Shown here: positions 48,950 to 59,107 of the stretch, piece by piece
Numbering within the stretch: position 1 is the stretch's first letter
How the letters are laid out: every line of letters starts with the position of its first letter
NCBI RefSeq assembly: GCF_000801105.2
Contig: NC_079515.1
Span: 30,093,407-30,157,406 of the forward strand
DNA from: Raphanus sativus
Lineage: Eukaryota > Streptophyta > Magnoliopsida > Brassicales > Brassicaceae
Length of the DNA: 64,000 nucleotides
Direction: 5' to 3'
Notes under the pieces: model-generated
Told to the model about the DNA's origin: nothing
Seen by the model: only the letters and a program-made list of their open reading frames with translations
Databases searched by the model: none
Program-made: the position numbers and the translations under genes

Positions 48950-49395
48950 AGTATTTCTACATCTGATCGAATGTTTTTTTCATAGTTTAGTATTACTCCC
49001 AACGTTTACACATGCTATAGCGTTTACACATGCTATAGTTAATAAGTGCATGGACCATTCCAAACTCTCCATAGGGTCCAAGGTTGGTTAATAGGAAGCT
49101 AAAGTTGCTGCATATATAGATAATATTACTCCCATCTTTTACACGTGCCGTAACTAACCGTGCATGGAACCAACCAGTTTTTACAAATGATCCAATGTTG
49201 TACAATAGGATACATCCACGTCTGATCGAATGTTGTTACATAGTTGAGTACTACTCCCAACTTTTACAACACATGCTAAGATTAGTATGCATGGAACCAA
49301 CGGAACTTTCCAAATGATCCAACTCATAATGCCACAAATGAGGAAAAAAAAATAATGCCACAAATGATCATCGTCGAAAACCAGGAGACTATAAA
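48950..49395 (-). repeat. Tandem promoter-derived repeats of the beta-glucosidase array
   Basis: A unit of about 120 bp (tgatcgaatgtt ... actcccaacttttacacatgctat ... gcatggaaccaaccaa ... atgatccaa) occurs about three times here (around 48960-49070, 49125-49205 and 49210-49330), the first with a further internal doubling of gcgtttacacatgctata. Related copies are at 42735-42880 and 51790-51915. The placement before beta-glucosidase copies suggests multiplied upstream sequence. No motif of known function was assigned. Confidence 0.65.
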
Positions 49396-49403
49396 GAAGG
49401 AAT

Positions 49404-49967
49404 TAGGCCTGGGCGTTCGATGGTCCGTTCGGTATCGGTCTGGGTGATTCGAATTTTCGGATTTTCGGGATTGTGCTTAGAAGTACCATTCGGTATTTAC
49501 TAATTATCGGATCGGATTCGGTTCGATTCCCGGGTTCGGTTCGGATCAGATGTAACCAATGTTTAAAATCGTTCAAAAGTATAATTTTAAATTTTCAAAA
49601 AGTGACAAATTTTTGTTTCAAAATATATAAATTGTTTACAAATCTAATTAAATATTAGTTAAACTAACTAAATTAGCTAAAATAATTCAAAATAACAAAT
49701 AAAACAAACTACAAAAGTATTTTGAATAGTCAAAAATATCTAAATCACCTTAAAATATATCAAAACATTAACATATTTAACTAATTTTGGATATTTTCGG
49801 ATCCTAATTCGGATTTCGGATCGGTTCGGGTTATAACCAAATACCAAATAGTACTAAGCTCATAAGTCCCGTTCGGATATTTTTGTATAACAGTTCGGAT
49901 TTGGTTTTATTTTTTCGGTTCGGATCTAGGTAAGTACTTCGGATTGAGGTAAAAACGTCCAGACCTA
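49404..49967. mobile_element. Non-autonomous hAT-like element with 8-bp target duplication
   Basis: A 564-bp insert begins taggcctgggcgtt and ends aacgtccagaccta, an imperfect inverted repeat. It is flanked by gaaggaat (49396-49403) and gaaggaac (49968-49975), an 8-bp duplication with one mismatch. Both arms are full of ttcgg and cggat motifs, so the element can fold on itself. No transposase is encoded. Confidence 0.75.
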
Positions 49968-49975
49968 GAAGGAAC

Positions 49976-50729
49976 AAACTCCGTGGTTGAGGAAAATCAA
50001 GCAGGTTGTACTATGAAAAACCCCAATCCGGTTCTTTGTAAAAATAACTAAAAGTTTCAAACCATTCCTCTTTTTTTTGGTAAAATCAAACCATTCCTCA
50101 TTATATCCGACTGAGAAAATAATGATAATTAAACGAAATGATATTTTCTCCATTTCTAAATAAGTGTTATTTTAACATTTTTCATGAAAATTAAAACATT
50201 ATACAATTGATTAGTAACTTCATATTTAATATATGATTAATTAAATAAGAATGATTCAAATAAAAAAAATTTGGTTATTCAAAAAAATTAAAATTAGATT
50301 TAATATACTCTCTCCTTTTTAAAATAATATATGTTTTAGAATTTTCAAATTTTTAATAAAATATATTAAAACTTAATAATAAATGCATAGTTTTCTATAA
50401 TTTTATATTTCATATATTTTTAAACTAATAAGATTTTACAAAATGAAATTGAACATTTTTCATTATTAACAGACAAAAATTGTGTTGGAAACATAAAAAT
50501 ACATCTTTTATAAATTATTTTTTTCTCTAGAATATGCACTCTTTGAAACGAATGAAATAAAAAAATATATTGAAATTACAGAATAATATTTATTTTGAAT
50601 AAAAATGATTAAATTGCCACCTATTATGAAAAAGAGAGATTACAATTTACATTAATTGCTTTTCTCTGGAATCAATCAGCCGATTTTTCAGGCAAACCAG
50701 CTCAAAGTCTATTTCGTCATTTATGTTTT
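49976..50729. other. AT-rich intergenic DNA with decayed MITE ends
   Basis: No gene is supported. A Stowaway-like sequence (tactctctcctttttaaaataat at about 50309) has no clear right partner. The rest is AT-rich. Confidence 0.4.
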
Positions 50730-51088
50730 TTTCGGAATGGTACAGTTTACATTAAGTGCTCCATCTATCCATTCGAAGTTTGTCCAACAATGACGACGCA
50801 AAAAATCCCACCGTTCACATTAGCTCCAAGACTACTTCATCATTTAACAAAAGCACTTGCCGGCTTGCCGCACCGTTACCCATAAATAAATGTTTGTTCT
50901 GTCCACATATACATAGGATTAATTATCTTTGTTAGTTGTAATGTGGGATGTGGAATTCTTAATATTAGAGATAAGAATGCTTACGAGATCGAGCGTAGAA
51001 ATCAGGTATTGAAGAGTAATTTTTTGGCGAGAACTTCAATCGAGGCAATGACAATGAGCACTGGTATAGAAAGATATTTTCCTCTCAT
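50730..51088 (-). pseudogene. Beta-glucosidase relic: exon 1 joined to the end of exon 11
   Basis: On the minus strand an ATG at 51088 starts MRGKYLSIPVLIVIASIEV, a beta-glucosidase signal peptide. Within about 30 codons the sequence switches to the last bases of exon 11 and its donor (gatctc|gtaagc near 50989). Intron 11 follows, matching that of the intact gene (tctttgttagttgtaatgtggga on the plus strand), and then a damaged exon 12 near 50750-50830. Exons 2 to 10, including both catalytic glutamates, are gone, so one internal deletion of several kilobases can explain it. It still has the upstream tatataaat-like element. Confidence 0.85.
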
Positions 51089-51139
51089 TCTTAACTTTTT
51101 AAGTGAGGAGATGATACGTAGAGGTTTATTTATATAAAG

Positions 51140-52429
51140 ACTATAATTGTTTTCGCACTAGTTTTTGTTTTTTTTTTAACACCATGTTTTCGCACTAGTT
51201 ATGTGATTCTTTTTTTTTTTTTTAACAACTACTAGTTATGTGATTCTATTTATAGAGAAATTTGATAAAGATAATCTGATAGCAAGAGAAAGAGTATGAC
51301 AATGTATGACAATTTCAAACTTTATTTTTTACTGCAAACAAACCATTAAAATAAAATTTCGACTAACATTATATACTTATCTCACAACTAGACAAGAAGG
51401 CGTGAGTATAAGTTTTTAAATAGTTTTTTTTATTTTACATAGTTTTTAAATAGAAGGTTAAATCAAATTTATCTGAATATTAGTATTATTTCATATTTAA
51501 ACATTCTATAAATAATAAAATGATAAAAGATATGTCAAAATTTTATGAATATTGAATTGTAAAAATATAATGCTATATTAAAAAGTACAATTTTTTTTTT
51601 TGAAAAAGTACAATTATTTGAAAACATTATTGCAAAATTTTTAAAATATGAAATCTCAAATATAAAGTTTTAAACAGTAAGACTCTATATTTGAAGTTTC
51701 AAAATTCAAAACCTTAAATTTGAAATTTTAACATTGTTTTGGAATAGATAAAATTTTATATTTCGAGTTTATAAGATTGGTTTTGGAAATACTTTGACTG
51801 CAATTTTTACACATGGAACCAACCAAATTTTCCAAATGATTCAATATTGTATAATATGATATTTCCACATCTGATCGAAAGTTGTTAACTTTTACACATG
51901 CTATAATTAATAACTAGAATTTGGCTCGCGGATATTTATTTTTGTTTTATAAATAAATATATGTTTTGTATAAATGATAACATATTTTCAAAAAAAAATT
52001 ACCGAATTAAATAATTTTTTGATATAGTAATATTAAACTAAATTTTTATAGTTTATATTAGGCACTTTTATGTTGTTTTTGAACGATCAATTATCATCCA
52101 CATTTTTTATCATATGTTTATTGTAATGTATTTACATTGGACTATTATGTATATGATTATAATCATAAAACAAATATTTTACAAATTAATTTACATTTTA
52201 TTACATATTTTATATATTGACTATTTTCTTATGGTTTTTAAGGTTTTTGCACATAAATTAAGAAAAAACAAATTTTTATACAATTAATCTTGGTTACATA
52301 AAAGTACCACTAATAAAATTAATCCAACCAATAAAAAATTCAATATTTTATAATTGGTCACAAAGTTAAAATGATATTAAATTCTATCTAGAACACTAAA
52401 AACATTAATTAAGAAAGATCATCTTCTTC
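51140..52429. other. AT-rich intergenic DNA with a promoter relic
   Basis: No gene. At 51790-51915 another copy of the beta-glucosidase upstream repeat is readable (acatggaaccaaccaaatttt ... ttttacacatgctataatta), probably the 5' flank of the lost copy whose exon 12 lies at 52.45 kb or of the relic at 51 kb. Confidence 0.45.
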
Positions 52430-52530
52430 TAGAACGGTGTATCCCACTGTTCATTCGAAGTTGTCCAACAACGACCACGCAAAAAATCCCTTCACATTGG
52501 CTCCGACGCTATATCATCATTTAACGAGAT
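52430..52530 (-). pseudogene. Beta-glucosidase exon 12 fragment
   Basis: The minus strand reads [18 protein letters not shown] and then a stop where the family has Trp, followed by remnants of GYTV. This is the conserved start of the last exon only. No other exon of this copy was found between here and the LRR relic at 53.1 kb. Confidence 0.8.
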
Positions 52531-53129
52531 CATTGCAACACCGTTACATAACTATATATGTTTCTATGTCCACATATACATTCCGCCCATTGGACGGGGT
52601 GAAATATTGAAAAGTATACATTATTAGTTGTATGAAAACATAGTTTACATATCAGTTTGTTTAAACATAATCATTTGTATTTTTAATTTTAATAGTGAGC
52701 CTAGTATGTGTCAGGTTATGGGTTAAACATAACCATCGAACTGAACTCATTTAAACATAATTATTTGTATTTACTATGTTCTCTGCAACTCATCCATCAC
52801 AGATGTCCTGACTTTTTTGTTGATAACACCATTTCATATTATCACATCTGTGTACACGAGATAATTTTGCAAACACCTTTCCAAAGTAACGGAGAACATA
52901 GTAAATAGAATCGAGGGTAAGAATTAATACCATCCATCATTATCCTGATGTTTTCTGACAACAGTAGCACTACTTTTAACCTCAATGATTTAATATGGAA
53001 TAATGAATTAAATTAAACTCTTTTGTTTTGATCAATTGGCAAAGAAACTGAACAATACTTCCACAAAGAACACAAACCTAAGTGAGTATGAGATGCTGTT
53101 AATGCAAATGTTGAAAGATTGCAAGAACT
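52531..53129. other. Intergenic, no gene seen
   Basis: AT-rich. A 14-base segment (ttactatgttctct, 52770-52783) is mirrored by agagaacatagtaa at 52891 and beyond, so the piece between can form a large imperfect hairpin; it may be a decayed MITE. Confidence 0.35.
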
Positions 53130-53570
53130 AAAACTAAATGTATTTTTCCCTTCTCTCCCTACCACCTCGCTTCCCTGACTCACTCCGCTCCTTCTCCACC
53201 GTCTCTTCCTTCCTCCGCACGGCCACTCAGAACTCTACCTCGCCCATCTCGGTATCCTCACCGTCTCCTACATCCCCGTCTCCACCTCTGGTATCTTCTT
53301 CATCCTTGGAAACCTGCACAAGATCGTCTTCCTCACCATCTCCTACGCAAATCTCTCCGGCAACATCCCGGAAACGTTCTAGTCAAATCTCAGATTCATC
53401 GATTTATCAGATAATCTTATAAGAGGATTAATATCCCACTTCGATTACTCCACTATAAAACCTTAAAGCTCTGAACTTGTCGTCAAAATTGATCTCCGGC
53501 GAGATACCAACAACATCGGCGACCTAATCTCGAGATGTTTGGAACAAAGACTTGGTGTATTCATTTGTCT
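53130..53570 (+). pseudogene. Leucine-rich-repeat protein fragment
   Basis: A GC-richer patch in AT-rich DNA. Read in shifting frames it contains [20 protein letters not shown] and IPETF, then a stop, then NLRFIDLSDNLIRG, the typical LxxLxxLxLSxNxLxGxIP pattern of plant extracellular LRR proteins. Upstream, a Ser- and Pro-looking frame is the same LRR DNA read out of frame. Start, signal peptide, remaining repeats and kinase are missing. It is a fragment of unknown parent, perhaps brought in with a duplication. Confidence 0.55.
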
Positions 53571-54668
53571 TTGTGAGATCGGTTAGAGAGAGACAAATAT
53601 CTGCATACTTTTTTTATTAAACAAACAGAAGTCATGTAATAATAATTCATTCGATTATAATAATTTTTGTTTATACTATGGTTTGCTCAAATCTTCTGTA
53701 AGACTGTCATTTATTGATTTCAGAGTTATTAAAAAGTCACCACATAAGATAGAGTATTTTTATAATTTTTATAAAAATGAGGTTCATATTTTTTAAATGA
53801 TTCCCAAATAATATATAGGGGATTAATTATCTTTGTTACTTGTAATCCAACGGCTTGTAATATGTGAGAAGCTAAATTCTTAAAATGCTTACGAGATAGC
53901 GTCTTGAACCATCTCAAGATGTCGAGCGTAGTAATTGATTCTATCGCCGTCTTTAAGGAATATTTTGTATGTACTAAATTTATCTCTCCCTACAAATATA
54001 TATAAATCAATAAAGCTCATGGCTTGTGATTGTGAATTACCGTTTCCAGTTATGTACATGACGGGATCTTTGAATTTGTATTTTGTATATATAGGAGACA
54101 AAGATCATGAATTCCCTTTGGATATATCGAAAGCCATTCTGATGCTGCCTATGAAAATAAAATAAAAACACACATACAAAGGTTTTATGAGATTAGTCTA
54201 TGATCTCTAAATAGATCGTATAGTTAGTCTAGACAAGTACCTTTGGACCAACAGGAATTCCTTCTCTTTCGCCTCGTAACATAGTTTCTGGACTCGTAAA
54301 TTTATGATTGGTCTATTTAAAAATGATAAGTAACTTGGATGATACGAAAACGGACCTGTGACGCTGGTACATGGATCAGAGAATAACCTGTTCGGTGGAG
54401 CATGGGACATCCTTTGTGTAAGTGGAAGAGTAATAATTGATGCCAATGAAATCATATAAGCCCTTAAGCATCTTAGATTGTTGTGCAGTGAATGCTGGCA
54501 AACGACAGCCTTTAACGTTGTTGACCATATCGACTGGATATTTACCGGTCACAAGTGGTTCCATAAAGTAGTCAAATGTGAAGGCCATTCATGGCTTGTG
54601 ACGCAGCGCTAACCTATCTTCGGCTGATTCTGTGTAGGGCAAGTTCAATGCCGCGTTCAAAGCAATAC

Positions 54669-55880
54669 TTGGGTCGGTGGAACGGGCTCCGTGGTGGGTT
54701 TCTCTAGTTCTGCTCCGGGGAGGACTCTGTTCTGGAGGTTCTGTGAGGCGGTGGAAAGCGCAGGCGAGTGGAGTCGGTTTTTTAGGATGTTGACTTCGAT
54801 GGGTCTCGTTTTTTCTTGAAGATCTACTTGGAGTTCAACGGCTATATGGAGGTGCGTGAGACCTTGGGCTGCTCTCTCCTCTGTGCTTCAAATTGTAATT
54901 GTATCTCGAAGACTTCTTTCTTCAACCTGGAGAGGTGTTTAAAGCTTTCATCTTCACCGCCGGTGCTTGGAGTCTTGTGTCGGTGGAGGGTTTTGCTTTA
55001 ACTCAAGAGAGGCGACATTTTGATATTGTCGGTTCGTGCACAGTAGTTTCAGTGGTCGTGTGGCTATTGTCGCTTTGTGGTTTGCGTCTTTATTCTCTCG
55101 TGCGGTTTGAAGAGTTGTCGTCCATGGCAGTGGGTTCACCGGTTTTTGAGACTGCTCTCTCTTTGTTGTCATGTCTTTCGGTTTCTGATCTGTGTTGCTC
55201 CTGCTGCTTAACTACTGATTCAGATCATGGCGTCTCTCTGTAAATTCGGTCGAGTCTGTCGGGTTGGCGTTTGGCGTGGAGACAACATGGCTGGAGTTCG
55301 ATCATCCCAGGGCTGGGTTGACTGCTTGGTCAGCTTAGCCGATTGTACTCTTTCTTTTTTGCAGGTTCTGAAGACTCACATCTAGTTACTATCTACATAG
55401 CACCCGTCTTGTTTGGTGGCTGTGTGTTGCTTTTGTGGTCTCTTGACTCTTGGCGATTCATTAACCCGTGCGTCGGTTAAGTAAGTTCGGGTTGCTCTCC
55501 TATCAGGTTGCTATCTCTACTCCTCTTTACCGATTGCAGCTAGGACTTCATGGTCAGTGAGGATAACAAGTTTGAAGAGATCATCAAAAACCAGCTACTC
55601 GTGATGTCACGAGAATACCGGCATCAAAGGAAACGAGGTAAACCCCATCTTCGAGTGGTTACCATCAACGGTTGAGAACGGTGATTGATATTTTGAAGAT
55701 CTCAGAACTCTCTAGTGGAAGGCGTCGGTTTAGTGGACGAGCAAAACTAGATTAATTATGTATAAATTAAAATGATTTTGTTCGAATCAAACTTGTAATC
55801 TTAACTTGAATCTCCGTTTTTCGAATAGAAATAAAATATATATTTAAAAAATGTATCTTTTATAGTATTAAAAAATGAAG
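54669..55880 (+). mobile_element. 1.2-kb insert of unknown identity, possibly a truncated retroposon
   Basis: This GC-richer block interrupts beta-glucosidase exon 8; pseudogene intron 7 resumes near 55880 (acattcaagag). It begins with an open frame (TGSVVGFSSSAPGRTLFWRF) without a recognised domain and contains no intact long frame. It ends in an AT-rich tail with aaataaaat-type signals (55820-55850), like the 3' end of a processed transcript or a LINE. No clear target duplication or terminal repeats were found. Confidence 0.5.
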
Positions 55881-56169
55881 AAAAAACATTCAAGAGAAAT
55901 TTTCCATACTCCCAGAAAAAAATTCAATGATTCATAACTTGAACATGGTTATTTGCCACGTAAAATGGTTATGAACATGGTCAGTTAACTTGAAGACCAA
56001 GAAACATAGTGAATCTTGTTTTTATTCACCTTGTATTTTTCTCTGTAGACTTTGACGGCGGCTCCGTGAGCAAGGATGAGGTTGTGACCGATGAAATAAG
56101 GTTTGATGGCTCCATCTCCAGCAGTGCAATTAAGGTTTGTGAATTTGGAGCATCTTCCTAGAGCCATTA

Positions 56170-56336
56170 GAGCATCATTATTTGAAGGCAGACACAAAAG
56201 CCCTTAATTTTTTTTTTTTTCTGATCATGAAAACATAAGGATCAGTTCTTATATAGAGTTTTCCCCCATTCTTCTTCTTGGTCCCCTCCCCCTCTTTTTT
56301 AAGAGCTGGCCCTAAGGACTGCCAATAATGATGGTC
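56170..56336. mobile_element. Tourist-like MITE inside pseudogene exon 7
   Basis: A 167-bp insert in the coding sequence between CRCT-like and MALGRCSKF residues. The ends are gagcatcattattt and, read backwards, gaccatcattatt, flanked by tta on the left and gta on the right (probably a TTA/TAA duplication with one mutation). Because it breaks otherwise readable exon sequence, its limits are well defined. Confidence 0.6.
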
Positions 56337-56460
56337 GTACACCTGCAACCTTCCCTTTGCACCACTGTTAAAGGCTCGTTCAGTGTCATCCAATGCTTCA
56401 CTCTGTCTCCAAAATTCTTAAACAAATGTCCGCATAATCACAGAAATTGTTTATGTTTCA

Positions 56461-59107
56461 TCATCAAAACAAGATTAAAATCAACAAAATCGTTTAATAT
56501 AACTCATTTTCTTTGTTTTCTACGATATTACAAATTTTACGAAAAATAGGAAAATTGCAATCAGTATATTCAAACAAATTATAATTTTTTTTTGATCAAA
56601 CCAACTTGTATTGAACTTAGAAGAGTTTAACCTCCATGAAAAGAGAGTACAACAAAGCTACAAGAGCCAAATAGAGTACGAAACAGCTAAAATATAAAAT
56701 AAAATGAAAATACAGATCACAACAAGTAAACATTAGAAATCGCATCACAGCAGCTTCATAAGTTTCTTGAAAGATTGCATCTCGTGTAACCCTAAGAGTC
56801 ACAACCACTGCACTAAAGGCAGGGAAGAGCGTTAGCCGGGAGGAGAATCCTTGCAATACCAGCCACACATGTTCATCCCATCCACTCCATACATGAAGAA
56901 ATATTGGGAAAAGAGACTGCTCCAAACAAGAGCCAAGCGGGCAATCAAACAAATTATAATTAAGAAACTAACTAAAAATAAAAAGCCTCTAACATTTCTA
57001 CAATATATACTATATTGCTTTCACTGTTTATCTATTTTATTTTTGGTTTTTTTTCCGGTAACTACTCCTACCTATTATTGTTTTTTTTAAATGTTAAATC
57101 CATATCAGTTTATGAACCAGACCTAACTGCTGGATGGTTTTGCATCCGGACACGCTCAATTTAAACGGCAAGGTGGCCAACGAGAGTCAAAGCCGGATCC
57201 ATATTGGGTTATCCTACCTATTATTGTTTCTACTATATTCACGTATATCATTTCATCTTCCACCATCCCATGGCACCACCATGGTACCATTTTATATCTA
57301 TGATCATATTTTTTTTCTAAAACTACAACCACCGGTTGCTTTATAACCACCATCGCTGATCCGGTAATCACCGTCGTAGATCTTGTAACTGTTGCCGTTG
57401 CGTTAACCATTGCCCTTGCTGTAATCACCATCACCACATGTTTCTCTACCGCCACTTCAACCATCACCTCTACCTATATAACAACCATCACCTCTTTTGT
57501 AATCACCATCAACTCCTTCATGAACACATAACACGTCATCCATCATCATAGTCACCACGACCACCACTAACTCTGTAACCTCCGCTACATCTTTTCAATA
57601 TATCCAACAATTCTTTATAATCATCATCACATTTTAATATAGCGACTGTAAAATCTAGTTTTATCCTATTTGCTGATTTAGCACATACATTTATTAAATG
57701 ATACTTTTTAAAAGGTAATAGATTTTTAAATATTAGTGCTTTTATCTAAAATTATTTACAAATTGAAACAGATGGAATATTATTTACAGAGTTATTCTTT
57801 GTAATAAATGAAAGAAGTGAAGCAATAAGTGAAAGAAGTGTTATTCTTTGTACACCATTTAATACATAGCTATTTCCTACTCATACTATGATCTTATAAA
57901 ATTGGTGAAGAACTTTTTTTCTTACTCAAATACCTATCGTATAAAGAATATATATATATATATATATATTTTGTTGTGATATATATATATATATATATAA
58001 AATCTTATTTACAAAGTTATTTTCGTATTCAGGTTCTTACATTAATGTTATAATATTTTAATATTATTTAATCCTATGAATATATATATATATATATATA
58101 TAAATTTTTTTTAAATAAATAAAATTTAAAGTTTATTTAAAATTTTCAAAAATAAAAACGAATTTAAAATTTGTTTCATTAAATAAGAGATTTAAAATTA
58201 ATAAAATAAAACATTTATCAAAAATATAAAAATATATTTTAGCTAAAAATATAATTACTAGATATTGTGTTGTTGTCTGAACAAATAATTTTTAATAAAA
58301 ATTTAAATAATAAAAAACACACATAACTAAATATTAAGTAAATAAAATTCTAAATTTTATATAATTAAAAAAAACTTTCAAAATATTTATAATTTTTTGA
58401 AAAGTTGAAATAATAATATAAATAATTTATTATTATAATAGTATTTAATTAGTCATGTATATATTAATAAGCAATTATAAAATATTTATATCTGCATAAT
58501 ACGCACAAAACACCTAATATATTTGTGATTTCTAAATTTATTTCGGTTCATTAGAATGTACTATTAACTTTGCTTCCGACTTTTAATACTTTTTACAACA
58601 TGCAACATCAAATTATTTGGAACCATATGATATATAATTTTGTCCATAACTTAAAAAGTTATTTAATTCAATCCATACCTTTAGCTTTCCAAATTTTTTT
58701 TTAAAAAAAATTCTCGTACAAAGTAATTTAACCTTTGTCTTTCAAACGATATAAATAAAATATTTTTATGTGTTATTTAATTGTGAATATTCGGTCTGCT
58801 TCTCCATCTTCACTCCTCTTTTCCCTCTGTGAACCTTCTCTCTCTCTCTCTTCTTTCTTAGCAACAAACACTTTCTCTCTCTAGACACTCACATTCATTC
58901 TTTGCTTCACTCTTTTAAAATCACGAGATCCCCATCTCTTTCCCTTTTCCTTTCCCTTCCCATGCCTTTGTTCAGAGTATCTAATCCTCCTTTCATCTCC
59001 ACTCTTCTCTGCCGTCTCCATTGACGCTATTACCAATAAACCTCTTTTAGAGCTCTCTTCGATCATTCATTCACTTGGTTTGTTTCTTCACCGTTTTTTT
59101 TTTAAAA
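56461..59107. other. Long intergenic region, then the TTL leader
   Basis: No intact gene. At 57310-57620 a low-complexity tract of ccatcacc and aaccaccat motifs would, on the minus strand, read as Gly/Asp/Tyr-rich repeats with stops; it may be the remains of a glycine-rich protein gene. (TA)n runs lie at about 57948-57969, 57981-58000 and 58079-58102. From 58800 a CT-rich stretch (ctctctctctctcttct) marks the 5' leader of the TTL gene. 57.6-58.8 kb is almost pure AT. Confidence 0.5.

Larger units (their letters stand above)
53880..56460 (-). pseudogene. Beta-glucosidase pseudogene with two insertions and a lost nucleophile
   Basis: Parts of exons 7 to 11 are readable on the minus strand. Exon 11 is at 53970-53890 ([20 protein letters not shown]). 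Exon 10 is at 54135-54046 with a frameshift, and it reads YITGNG, so the nucleophile Glu has become Gly. Exon 9 is at 54275-54240. Exon 8 is at 54668-54360 ([20 protein letters not shown], with internal damage). Exon 7 is at 56165-56035 ([17 protein letters not shown]), with its 5' part at 56440-56340. A 1.2-kb insert splits the exon 8 region, and a MITE sits inside exon 7. Exons 1-6 and 12 are missing. Several independent lesions make it clearly non-functional. Confidence 0.88.

Noticed and set aside
57156..57467. Minus-strand Val-rich frame of 103 residues
   Set aside because: It arises from ccatcacc low-complexity DNA; the alternative Gly-rich reading has stops, so no gene was called.
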